Below the pieces are notes generated by a model. That model saw only the letters and a program-made list of their open reading frames with translations, had not been told where the DNA came from and ran no database searches. Of a DNA stretch of 64,000 bases, positions 1 to 8,693 are shown one piece after another. Location: assembly GCF_022508225.1 (NCBI RefSeq), contig NZ_JAETXJ010000003.1, positions 459,312-523,311 of the forward strand, written 5' to 3'. The stretch is from Desulfovibrio sp. UIB00 (GTDB taxonomy: Bacteria > Desulfobacterota > Desulfovibrionia > Desulfovibrionales > Desulfovibrionaceae). Position 1 is the first letter of the stretch; every line of letters begins with the position of its first letter. The translations under genes were made by a program, and so were the position numbers.

Positions 1-1286
1 GAGCGGGCATTGATGCCCCTGAAATTGACGTCAAAGAAGCCCTGCGCCTTGAACCCAACATGTCGCCCGAGGTCAAACGCGTTTTCCGCGTGCCTGACTC
101 CTGCGTGGACGGCTTCCGGCTGGTGCTGCACAACGCCATGTCGGCCAGGCGCCACGGCGGGCAGATGCTCACCTATCATGAAGTGACCGGCATCTGTCAG
201 AAGAACGGCAAGGTCTGCGGCGTTACGGCCATCAACAAAAATACGGGCGAAACCATTGAGATTGCCTGTTCTGTTGTTGTCAACGCCGCTGGTTCGTGGT
301 CTGGCCGTATTGCGGCCCTTGCGGGGCTGGATGTGGCGGTTTCACCCGATCGCGGTACGCTTGTGGTTTTTAACCACCGCTTCACTTCGCGCGTGGTCAA
401 CCGCCTGCACCCCGGCTCGGACGGCGACATTTTTGTGCCGCACGGCTCCATCACCATTCTTGGCACCACGTCCATACCCACAGACAGGCCGGACGACACT
501 ACCCCCACCAGCGAGGAAGTGCTGCGCCTGCTCAAAATCGGCGAACCGCTGTTCCCCGATGTGCGCAGCTACCGCATTTTGCGAGCCTTTGCGGGCACAC
601 GCCCCCTCTACACGCCGGGCAATGCCGCCGGGCGCAAGGCCAGCCGCAACTTCCATGTTATGGACCACGCCGAGCAGGGCCTTGACGGCATGGTTTCCAT
701 TTTCGGCGGCAAGCTGACCACCTACCGCCTCATGGGCGAACGCACCGCAGACAAGGTTTGCGCCAAGCTTGGCGTTACCGCCCCCTGCCGCACCGCAGAA
801 GAAGCCATTGTGCCGGATCCGGACGAAGCAACGCTTTCCCGCGCCGCCAAGTACTTTCCGGTGCAGGGCATCCAGCTTATGGCCGACCGCATGGGCGATG
901 ACCTGACCCCTGTGATCGAACGCGCGGAAAAGGCCGATTCCAACCCCCTGCTCTGCGAATGCGAAATGGTCAGCATGGCCGAGATTGAATGCGTGGCACG
1001 TGATGCCTCCACCCATTCGCTGACGGATATCCGCCTGCGCACACGTCTGGGCATGGGCACCTGCCAGGGAACGTTCTGCTCCTTGCGGGCAGTGGCCGCA
1101 CTTTCCGAACACGACATTCCCCTTGAATTTTCAGCTACCGACAACGTGCGGCGCTTCCTTCAGGAGCGGTGGGGCGGTCTGCGCCCTGCCCTGTGGGGCA
1201 TGCAGGCGCGTGAAATGGAACTTGGCCGCGCCGTATACGCGGGAACACTCAATCTTGATGGAGCCGCCCATGAGCAGGATTGTTGA
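1..1286 (+). CDS. glpA: Anaerobic glycerol-3-phosphate dehydrogenase subunit A (5' end outside the window)
   Basis: FAD-dependent catalytic subunit that oxidises glycerol-3-phosphate to dihydroxyacetone phosphate and passes electrons to GlpB/GlpC and the quinone pool. The reading frame is open from base 3 and has no start, so the N-terminal FAD-binding segment lies upstream of the window. The visible part contains the DAO-type core (VNAAGSWSGRIAALAG, then GGKLTTYRLMGE, typical of GlpA/GlpD). It ends in a C-terminal [2Fe-2S] BFD-like domain with the cysteine pattern CECEM near base 955 and GTCQGTFC near 1060-1080, which separates GlpA from aerobic GlpD. The stop overlaps the glpB start region, so the genes are translationally coupled. 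Confidence is high because glpB and glpC follow in the canonical order. Confidence 0.96.
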   Translation, partial: AGIDAPEIDVKEALRLEPNMSPEVKRVFRVPDSCVDGFRLVLHNAMSARRHGGQMLTYHEVTGICQKNGKVCGVTAINKNTGETIEIACSVVVNAAGSWSGRIAALAGLDVAVSPDRGTLVVFNHRFTSRVVNRLHPGSDGDIFVPHGSITILGTTSIPTDRPDDTTPTSEEVLRLLKIGEPLFPDVRSYRILRAFAGTRPLYTPGNAAGRKASRNFHVMDHAEQGLDGMVSIFGGKLTTYRLMGERTADKVCAKLGVTAPCRTAEEAIVPDPDEATLSRAAKYFPVQGIQLMADRMGDDLTPVIERAEKADSNPLLCECEMVSMAEIECVARDASTHSLTDIRLRTRLGMGTCQGTFCSLRAVAALSEHDIPLEFSATDNVRRFLQERWGGLRPALWGMQAREMELGRAVYAGTLNLDGAAHEQDC

Positions 1287-2559
1287 CGTACTGGTGGTCG
1301 GCTCCGGCATGGCGGGCCTTGTGGCCGCCCTTGCCGCAGCGGATCAGGGCCGCAGCGTACGGCTGCTCACTACGGGCATGGGTTCGCTGGCTATCAGCGG
1401 CGGTTCGGTGGATTTTCTTGGCTACGCTGACGGCAGGTTTGCCGCCGACCCGTGGCAGGGTCTGGCCATGCTGCCTGAAGACCATCCCTACAGCCTGCTT
1501 GGGGCAGAAAGCGTCCGCTCGGCCTTTCAGTTCTTTGCAGATGTGATGGAAGGCCAGCACTGGCCCATGCGCCCCGCTCTCTCCCAGGACGGTACGCCGC
1601 GCAACACCCAGCTGCCCACCATCATGGGGACGCTCAAGCCCACCTATTTGCTGCCTGCCAGCCTGCACACAGAGGCGCTCGCCAGCGCCAAAAAGGTGCT
1701 GGTGCTGAGCGTTCAGGGCTTGCGCGACTGCCGCCCCTCCCTGGTGGTCAGCCAGTTGCGGCGCTACAAAAGCTGGGCCGACAAGGAATTCACGCAGGGG
1801 CTTTTGCCCTCGCCTTTTGGCGAAACCCACCGCGCCATATCGGCGCTTGATCTGGCCCGCATGGCGGACAAGCCGCACAGCCGCCGCTGGCTGCTGGATG
1901 CGCTTGCCCCGCATGCCGGAAAGTACGACCTCATACTTATTCCGCCGCTCTGCGGCAGCAAGGCCAACCCGGAAGTCTGGCAGGCGGTCAATGCCGCCGC
2001 TGGCTGCCCGGTGGTGGAAATGCTGTCCATCCCTCCGGGGGTTGGCGGTCTGCGCCTGCGTGACGCCCTGTTGCAGGCCCTGCACAAGCACAACTTTGAA
2101 CTGGTGGAAAACACCACGGTTCTGCGCGCTGAAACGACTGGCAAAACCTGCACCGCCCTGGTGGCCGAGGCCTCCGGGCAGGAACGCCACCACGCCGCCC
2201 GCGCCTTTGTAACCGCCACCGGCGGCATCCTTGGCGGCGGCATGACGCTTGAACCCGGCCAGTGCTGGGATTCCGTGTTCGGCATCGACATTACCGTGCC
2301 GCAGGATGTATCGCAGTGGTCAGAGCCGAAAATTTTCGGCAACCATCTGTTCTCGCGCATGGGTGTACGCGTTGACCGAACCATGCGGCCTGTGGACGAT
2401 GCCGCCGTGGTACGCTGGCAAAACGTCTTTTTCGCCGGGCGCAGCCTTGGCGGATATGATTACGCAACAGAAAAAAGCGGTCACGGCGTTGCCATCGCCA
2501 CGGGCTGGCAGGCGGGCCTCATGGCCGCCGCAGCCGCCGCTTCCGGGGAAAACCAATGA
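1270..2559 (+). CDS. glpB: Anaerobic glycerol-3-phosphate dehydrogenase subunit B
   Basis: Flavoprotein subunit linking GlpA to the membrane subunit GlpC. A Rossmann FAD-binding motif opens the protein (VLVVGSGMAGLVAALAAA). The C-terminus has FFAGRSLGGYDYATEKSGHG, a typical flavoprotein reductase ending. I chose the ATG at 1270, which overlaps the end of glpA by 17 bases and gives 429 residues, close to the usual GlpB length; the frame is open further upstream, but that would place about 50 non-homologous residues before the FAD motif. The stop overlaps the glpC start (ATGA), showing coupling. No oddities seen. Confidence 0.95.
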   Translation: MSRIVDVLVVGSGMAGLVAALAAADQGRSVRLLTTGMGSLAISGGSVDFLGYADGRFAADPWQGLAMLPEDHPYSLLGAESVRSAFQFFADVMEGQHWPMRPALSQDGTPRNTQLPTIMGTLKPTYLLPASLHTEALASAKKVLVLSVQGLRDCRPSLVVSQLRRYKSWADKEFTQGLLPSPFGETHRAISALDLARMADKPHSRRWLLDALAPHAGKYDLILIPPLCGSKANPEVWQAVNAAAGCPVVEMLSIPPGVGGLRLRDALLQALHKHNFELVENTTVLRAETTGKTCTALVAEASGQERHHAARAFVTATGGILGGGMTLEPGQCWDSVFGIDITVPQDVSQWSEPKIFGNHLFSRMGVRVDRTMRPVDDAAVVRWQNVFFAGRSLGGYDYATEKSGHGVAIATGWQAGLMAAAAAASGENQ

Positions 2560-3767
2560 GCGTGCGCATCAATCCAGACAAATGCATAGCCTGCACCACC
2601 TGCGTGGTGCACTGCCCCGTGGCGGATGCGACCCCCAAGTTTCTGGGGCCGCGCATGATAGGCCCTGCCTATGAGCGTTTTCGCCTGCTAGGCCTGACGG
2701 AAGACCCCTCGCTGCACTACTGCGCCAACTGCAAAAACTGCGACATCTCGTGCCCGCACGGCGTGCCGGTTTCCAGCCTCAACATGATGGCAAGGGCCGA
2801 CCAGTTCAAGAAGCACTCCCCCGGCCTGCGCGACTGGGTGCTTGGTCACGGCGAGCTCATGGCCAAGTGGTTGCGGCTCATCCCGGCGGCGCTCAAGAAC
2901 TTCGGCATGCTCAATCCCGTTACCCGCACGGTGCTGGATGCCTTGGGCATCGACAAACGCGCGCCCCTGCCCGCCTTTGCGCCCCAGACCTTCCGCCAGC
3001 TCATGCGCCATGTGCATCAGCCCGACCACAAGCGCAGCGTGGTTTTCTACCCCGGCTGCTACGTGGACGTGTACGACCCGCGCACCGGCCTTGATATGGT
3101 GTGGGCCATGAACCGCGCGGGCTACAAGGTCATTGTGCCCGAGGAACTTGTGTGTTGCGGCCTGCCCATGGTTGCCAACGGCTTCTGGCAGCATGCCCGC
3201 TCCAATGCGGAACATAACCTGAAAGCTCTGGGCCAGTGGCGCGATGCAGGGCTACCTGTGGTGACGGGCTGCCCCAGTTGCGCCCTCATGTTCCGGGTGG
3301 ATCTGCCGGAATACTTCCCCGATGTGGCGGAAAAGTACGGCGCATGCAGCCTCGCGGACGCGCAGGAATTTCTGCTGGATGCTGTGGACAGCGGAGACCT
3401 CTCGCTGAAGGCCGATGGCAAACAGCAAATCCTGCCCGACCTCAAGCTGATCTACCACGCGCCCTGCCATCTGCGGGCGCAGGGCAACGGCCTGCCGGGG
3501 CTGGAACTGCTGCGCCGCCTTGACGGCGTGACCGTGGAAAATGCTGATGCAGGCTGCTGCGGCATTTCCGGCAGTTATGGCTTTAAAAAGGAAAAATACG
3601 ACATTGCCCAGACTGTAGGCTCGGAACTTTTCGCCAAGGTACGCGAAAGCGGCGCTCAGGCGGCGGTTTCTGAATGCGGCACCTGCCGCGTGCAGATCAC
3701 GCACGGTTCCGGCAAGTTCAGCCTGCACCCTGTCACAATTCTGCGGCAGCGGCTTGAAGCCCGCTAG
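2556..3767 (+). CDS. glpC: Anaerobic glycerol-3-phosphate dehydrogenase subunit C, iron-sulfur membrane anchor
   Basis: Fe-S subunit that anchors GlpAB and transfers electrons to quinone. Two ferredoxin-type clusters are visible at the N-terminus: C10-x2-C13-x2-C16-x3-C20 and C56-x2-C59-x2-C62-x3-C66. Two CCG domains follow (CCGLPM and CCGISGSYGF), as in heterodisulfide-reductase-D/GlpC proteins. The length of 403 residues is normal. It starts inside the glpB stop by a 4-base overlap. A long hairpin terminator lies just downstream, so glpABC appears to end here. A glycolate oxidase Fe-S subunit is a related alternative but is excluded by the glpA and glpB neighbours. Confidence 0.95.
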   Translation: MSVRINPDKCIACTTCVVHCPVADATPKFLGPRMIGPAYERFRLLGLTEDPSLHYCANCKNCDISCPHGVPVSSLNMMARADQFKKHSPGLRDWVLGHGELMAKWLRLIPAALKNFGMLNPVTRTVLDALGIDKRAPLPAFAPQTFRQLMRHVHQPDHKRSVVFYPGCYVDVYDPRTGLDMVWAMNRAGYKVIVPEELVCCGLPMVANGFWQHARSNAEHNLKALGQWRDAGLPVVTGCPSCALMFRVDLPEYFPDVAEKYGACSLADAQEFLLDAVDSGDLSLKADGKQQILPDLKLIYHAPCHLRAQGNGLPGLELLRRLDGVTVENADAGCCGISGSYGFKKEKYDIAQTVGSELFAKVRESGAQAAVSECGTCRVQITHGSGKFSLHPVTILRQRLEAR

Positions 3768-3809
3768 GTTTTGGATTGCGGCAACTATGCCGCGCAGTTA
3801 AGCGCTTAC

Positions 3810-3853
3810 AACACCCACTTGGCAGACGGTTCACCGTCTGCCAAGTGGGTGTT
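3810..3853 (+). terminator. Long hairpin after glpC
   Basis: Perfect inverted repeat with 20-bp arms (3810-3829 and 3834-3853) around the 4-base loop TTCA, 43 bases after the glpC stop. It is followed by only a short T run, so it may act as a terminator or as an RNA-stabilising 3' end. Confidence 0.8.
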
Positions 3854-3975
3854 TGCAAAGTCCACACCTCAGGGAATCAGAAACAAGCTGCAATATTGCC
3901 GCGCCGTCTGACTCATATTTTCCGTGCATTGCTCCAATTGTCCAGGCGGGTTGCGACCAACCCAAAGGATACGCC

Positions 3976-4731
3976 ATGACAGCCCAAAACAGCACCAGGG
4001 AATTCTGGAACAGCAGAGCCGAATCCTTTCCCCGCTATGAAGCCGGGGCCGACACCTACGAGGCCCGCATGCTCCAGCTGGCGCGCGATAATGGCGTGGA
4101 TTTTCGGGACAAAACGGTTCTGGATGTGGGCTGCGGCAGCGGCATGTACACCATCCGGCTTGCGCAGGAGGCCGCATCTGTCACGGCAGTTGATATATCT
4201 GACGAAATGCTCCGTATCCTTATGCAGGATGCCGCCGCGCAGGGCCTTGCCAACATCCGCCCCGTGCTTTCCGACTGGGAGCACTTTGCCCTTGAGGAAC
4301 GCTTTCAGATTGTTTTCGCTTCCATGACCCCGGCCCTGAGCGATGACGCCGCCCGCGAAAAATTGCAGCACTATGCTCTGGAGCAGGTGGTCTTTATGGG
4401 CTTTACCGAACGCAAAACCTCGGATGTCATGGCCGGGCTGTACACGTACTACGGTATCACGCCGCCGCAATTTGCCGATGCCCCCGACATGCGCGCATGG
4501 CTTGAAGGCTGCCGCATTCAGTACACCGCGCTGCCTGTTGACGGCCAGTGGGTTGTGCCGCACACCCGTGATAAGCTGCTGGGAGCCTGCGCCACCAACC
4601 TGCGCGCCCGTGGCGCGGAACCGGATATGGCCCATCTTGCCGCGCATCTTGAGGGATTTCGCAACCAGAACGGGGAATATGTGGAGCGCACGGAATATTC
4701 CCTTGAAATGCTTATCTGGCGTACATCCTGA
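3976..4731 (+). CDS. Class I SAM-dependent methyltransferase
   Basis: Predicted cytosolic methyltransferase of 251 residues. SAM-binding motif I is seen as VLDVGCGSGMYT (residues 48-59), followed by the acidic post-motif region TAVDISDEML. Substrate unknown. The ATG at 3976 is preceded by AAAGGAT; an in-frame extension to 3853 is open but runs into the terminator and has no ribosome site. It stands alone between the glpABC terminator and the nif control region, on the same strand as both. Proximity to nif suggests but does not show a link to nitrogen or metal metabolism. The C-terminal half (residues about 130-250) matches nothing I can name. Confidence 0.8.
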   Translation: MTAQNSTREFWNSRAESFPRYEAGADTYEARMLQLARDNGVDFRDKTVLDVGCGSGMYTIRLAQEAASVTAVDISDEMLRILMQDAAAQGLANIRPVLSDWEHFALEERFQIVFASMTPALSDDAAREKLQHYALEQVVFMGFTERKTSDVMAGLYTYYGITPPQFADAPDMRAWLEGCRIQYTALPVDGQWVVPHTRDKLLGACATNLRARGAEPDMAHLAAHLEGFRNQNGEYVERTEYSLEMLIWRTS

Positions 4732-4921
4732 CCACGGCGCTCATCCGCCGGATACTTAAAGAACTTCTGGCTGAGCGTAGAACTACCATCCCCACCGCCG
4801 AACCACTGCCTGCATTTCTGCCGTATATGCCGCGCATAAGCCGTGCGCCCGATCTTGCCGCTGTATCTCTTACGCGGGTTGGCGTGTTCACGGTTTGCAG
4901 TTTTTACACTACTGCTCCTAT

Positions 4922-4943
4922 TTTGATACAATTTTGAATCAAA
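4922..4943. promoter_or_regulatory. 22-bp near-perfect palindrome, candidate operator
   Basis: Arms TTTGATACAA and TTGAATCAAA are separated by TT; nine of ten positions pair. The core ACAATTTTG recurs in two further sites nearer nifH. The regulator is unknown, and the spacing does not fit the FNR/CRP pattern TTGAT-N4-ATCAA. Confidence 0.45.
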
Positions 4944-5287
4944 CTCTCCCTGCACCGCCATACATATCTTTGCGGCATGCAGGGCTGAGCATACTTGAAG
5001 AATAAGCCCTCTTGCCTCCCCCACTGGCTGAACTGCCCGATCAGATGCATTCTTGCCTGAACCGCCACCATCCTCCCCCACACTGCTCTCAATTCGCCCC
5101 TTTTTTTGTGATTAATCCCTACCCCCGCCCCATTTACCTGATGGGCCGGGCTTTCGCATTCATGGGCAGTCAGTGCTGACCTGCCTGCTTTCCTCTGCCG
5201 CGTCCATCACAGAGCGCCCCAAATGCAGCCCAGTCTGCCCCCGCATATTCACGCTTGGTGATTTCTCTGCAACACGTTCCCAATTTC

Positions 5288-5301
5288 AAACAAATTTGTA
5301 T
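5288..5301. promoter_or_regulatory. Palindrome ACAAATTTGT, candidate enhancer site
   Basis: The sequence AAACAAATTTGTAT contains a perfect 10-bp palindrome at 5290-5299. It lies roughly 195 bases before the start site predicted from the sigma-54 element, a usual distance for an enhancer-binding protein. It shares the core ACAAWTTTGWAT with the site at 5396. Confidence 0.45.
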
Positions 5302-5395
5302 CGCCGATTCACGACCAAAATTTTTCTTCAAATAAAAACCTATTATTAAAGAAACTTACAGAGAACAGAGTTTTTTCTGCACCGTGGGCCATCTT

Positions 5396-5409
5396 AACAA
5401 TTTTGTATT
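5396..5409. promoter_or_regulatory. Palindrome ACAATTTTGT, candidate enhancer site
   Basis: AACAATTTTGTATT has arms ACAA and TTGT around TT. Its centre is about 107 bases (close to ten helical turns) from the previous palindrome and about 87 bases upstream of the predicted nifH start site. Confidence 0.45.
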
Positions 5410-5462
5410 GATTGTGCATGCAGATTATAAAATTAAGCAATAATATTGAATATTTAATCTAA

Positions 5463-6353
<891 letters not shown>

Positions 6354-6380
6354 TCACCCAGCACGAAACGGAGAACAGCT

Positions 6381-6704
6381 ATGCAGATGATTCGCACGAT
6401 TATCCGGCCCGAAAAAACCACCGAGGTTCTCTCCGAGCTGCTGGCAGCGGGTTTTCCCGCCGTTACCAAGCTTGATGTGGTGGGGCGCGGCAAGCAGAAA
6501 GGCATCATGGTGGGCGATATCCAGTATGATGAAATTCCCAAGCAGATGCTCATGCTTGTGGTCAGCGACGAAGACAAGGACGATGCCATCCGCGTTATCC
6601 TGCGCGTGGCAAAAACTGGCGATGGTCACTTTGGCGATGGCAGAATCTTTGTTTCAAGCGTCAGCGAGGCCTGGACCATCAGCAGCGGCAAGTCCGGCCT
6701 GTAG
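6381..6704 (+). CDS. nifI1: Nitrogenase-associated PII-like protein NifI1
   Basis: GlnB-family regulator of 107 residues. In methanogens, NifI1 and NifI2 form a complex that binds NifDK and switches nitrogenase off after ammonium addition in response to 2-oxoglutarate and adenylates. A PII fold is indicated by the N-terminal MIRTIIRPEKTTEVL, the T-loop region at residues 36-54 (GRGKQKGI, then YDEIPK) and the C-terminal GDGHFGDGRIFV. The T-loop lacks the usual uridylylated tyrosine context of GlnB. Its position between nifH and nifD is diagnostic of anaerobe-type nif clusters. The ribosome site CGGAGAA precedes the ATG. Confidence 0.95.
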   Translation: MQMIRTIIRPEKTTEVLSELLAAGFPAVTKLDVVGRGKQKGIMVGDIQYDEIPKQMLMLVVSDEDKDDAIRVILRVAKTGDGHFGDGRIFVSSVSEAWTISSGKSGL

Positions 6705-6713
6705 GAGGCTCCC

Positions 6714-7091
6714 ATGCAGGAAGTAGTTGCAATGGTTCGAGCCAACATGGTGGCGGCGACAAAGAACGCCCTGTCCAAGGCCGGATGCCCCTCATTCTCA
6801 TGCACCAAGTGCCTGGGACGCGGCAAAAAAGGCATGGATCCCGCCACCCTGCGCATGGTTATGGAAAGCGGCGAGCTGCCGCGCACTCCGGCGGGCGAAT
6901 CCCTGACCGAAGTGGGCAGGCTGATCCCCAAGCGGTTGTTCAATATCTGCGTTCCCGATGAAAAGGTCGAAGCTGTGGTCAAGGCCATTATAGAGGCCAA
7001 CAGCACCGGCCACCCCGGCGATGGAAAGATCTTTGTGATGCCGGTGGAAGAATCCTATGTGGTTCGCACGGGCGAGCGCGCTGACGCATAA
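6714..7091 (+). CDS. nifI2: Nitrogenase-associated PII-like protein NifI2
   Basis: Second PII-like subunit (125 residues), partner of NifI1. The PII core is visible as EVVAMVRANMVAATKNAL at the start, LFNICVPDEKVEAVVKAI in the middle and HPGDGKIFVMPVEESYVVRTGE at the end. The long insert around residues 25-65, containing CTKCLGRGKKGMDP, is the extended T-loop typical of NifI2. It begins 9 bases after nifI1 with TAGGAGG as ribosome site overlapping the nifI1 stop. A two-cysteine motif sits beside the T-loop (C30 and C33); whether it has a redox role is unknown. Confidence 0.94.
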   Translation: MQEVVAMVRANMVAATKNALSKAGCPSFSCTKCLGRGKKGMDPATLRMVMESGELPRTPAGESLTEVGRLIPKRLFNICVPDEKVEAVVKAIIEANSTGHPGDGKIFVMPVEESYVVRTGERADA

Positions 7092-7102
7092 GGAAGGTAT
7101 GT

Positions 7103-8692
7103 ATGAGTATTGACGCCAACGCAGTAGTGCTTGAGCGCTACAACGCCAAGGTCTTCAAGAACCGCAAGGAGCACATGCTCAAGGTCAATCCTGCGGAAGA
7201 CCAGATTATTATCGCCAACACGCGTGCCATTCCCGGCATCATGACCAACCGGGGCTGCTGTTACGCTGGCTGCAAGGGCGTTGTGCTCGGTCCCATCAAG
7301 GACATGGTTACGATCACTCACGGCCCTGTGGGCTGCGGCTTCTACAGCTGGGGCACGCGCCGCAACAAGGCCAAGGCAGAGGGGGACGCCCCCAACTACA
7401 TCCAGTACTGCTTTACCACGGACATGCAGGAACCGGACATCGTCTTTGGCGGCACCAAAAAGCTCAAGAAGGCCATTGATGAAATCATGGAGCTTATGCA
7501 CCCCAAGACCATCATGATCGCCGCCACCTGCCCTGTGGGCCTGATCGGCGACGACATCCAGGCCGTGGCCGCAGAAGCTGAAAAGGAATACGGCATCCGC
7601 TGCGTGGCTTACAGCTGCGAAGGTTATAAGGGCGTAAGCCAGTCGGCGGGCCACCATATCGCCAACAACGGCCTTATGAAGCGCGTTATTGGTACTGGCG
7701 ATTATGAACCCGCCACCAAGTATTCGGTCAACATCCTTGGCGAATACAACATCGGCGGCGACGGATGGGAGCAGGAACGCATCCTTAAAAAGATCGGTTA
7801 CGAAGTGGTTTCGGTGTTCACCGGCGATGGTGAAGTGGAACGCATCGCCAGCTCGCACAAGGCCAACCTGAACCTCGTGCAGTGCCACCGCTCCATCAAC
7901 TACATCGCCGAAATGATGAAGACCAAGTACGGCGTGGACTGGCTCAAGGTCAACTTTATCGGTCTGGAAGGAACAGTTCAGAGCCTGCGCGACATGGCAG
8001 CCTACTTTGGCGACCCCGAGCTTGCGCAGCGCACCGAACAAGTCATCGCCGAAGAACTGGCCGAGGTGCAGGATCAGATGGCGGCCTACAAGGCCCGCCT
8101 CAACGGCAAAACCGCAGCCCTTTTTGTGGGCGGCAGCCGTTCACACCACTATCAGGGTCTGTTGCAGGACCTGGGCATCAAGACCGTGCTTGCCGGGTAC
8201 GAATTCGGCCACCGCGACGACTACGAAGGCCGGGAAATCATCCCCAACATCAAGGACGACGCGGACAGCAAGAACATCGAACACATCACGGTGGAAAAGG
8301 ACGAAAAGAAGTATCACGCCTACCTTACCCAGGAACAGTACGACAAGCTGGCCGCCGAGATCCCGCTTGAAAAGTACCACGGCATGATACGCGACATGGA
8401 CGAGGGCACCTACGTGGTTGACGACCTCAACATGTACGAAGCTGAAAAATTTATGGAAATCCTCAAGCCCGACATGTTCTTCTCCGGCATCAAGGACAAG
8501 TACGCGCTGCAAAAGGCCGGGACCCTCTCGCGCCAGCTGCACAGCTACGATTACAGCGGGCCTTACGCGGGTTTCAAGGGTGCAACGCAGTTCGGTTACG
8601 ACCTCTGCATGGGTTACTTCACCCCCGCGTGGCACATGGTAACCCCGCCCTGGAAGAACCGCGCCACCCTGCAAGGAACTGTGGGAGAATAG
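7103..8692 (+). CDS. nifD: Nitrogenase MoFe protein alpha chain
   Basis: Catalytic alpha subunit carrying FeMo-cofactor. P-cluster ligands correspond to C52 (NRGCCYAGCKG), C78 (HGPVGCGFYSW) and the cysteine of ATCPVGLIGDDI. The cofactor cysteine is in LNLVQCHRSINY (about residue 260) and the cofactor histidine in WHMVTPPWK near the C-terminus. At 529 residues it is longer than the Azotobacter chain; the extra segment around residues 380-430, rich in Asp, Glu and Lys, matches the insertion known in clostridial NifD. C53 and C57 beside the first P-cluster ligand are extra cysteines where Azotobacter NifD has Ala and Ser. It is separated from nifK by one base. Confidence 0.98.
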   Translation: MSIDANAVVLERYNAKVFKNRKEHMLKVNPAEDQIIIANTRAIPGIMTNRGCCYAGCKGVVLGPIKDMVTITHGPVGCGFYSWGTRRNKAKAEGDAPNYIQYCFTTDMQEPDIVFGGTKKLKKAIDEIMELMHPKTIMIAATCPVGLIGDDIQAVAAEAEKEYGIRCVAYSCEGYKGVSQSAGHHIANNGLMKRVIGTGDYEPATKYSVNILGEYNIGGDGWEQERILKKIGYEVVSVFTGDGEVERIASSHKANLNLVQCHRSINYIAEMMKTKYGVDWLKVNFIGLEGTVQSLRDMAAYFGDPELAQRTEQVIAEELAEVQDQMAAYKARLNGKTAALFVGGSRSHHYQGLLQDLGIKTVLAGYEFGHRDDYEGREIIPNIKDDADSKNIEHITVEKDEKKYHAYLTQEQYDKLAAEIPLEKYHGMIRDMDEGTYVVDDLNMYEAEKFMEILKPDMFFSGIKDKYALQKAGTLSRQLHSYDYSGPYAGFKGATQFGYDLCMGYFTPAWHMVTPPWKNRATLQGTVGE

Positions 8693-8693
8693 T

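Noticed and set aside
4922..4943. FNR/CRP-type site (TTGAT-N4-ATCAA)
   Set aside because: The half-sites TTGAT and ATCAA are present but separated by 10 bases, not 4.
4518..5081. A 187-codon frame on the minus strand in the nifH upstream region
   Set aside because: It overlaps the methyltransferase 3' end, has no ribosome site and no recognisable motif.
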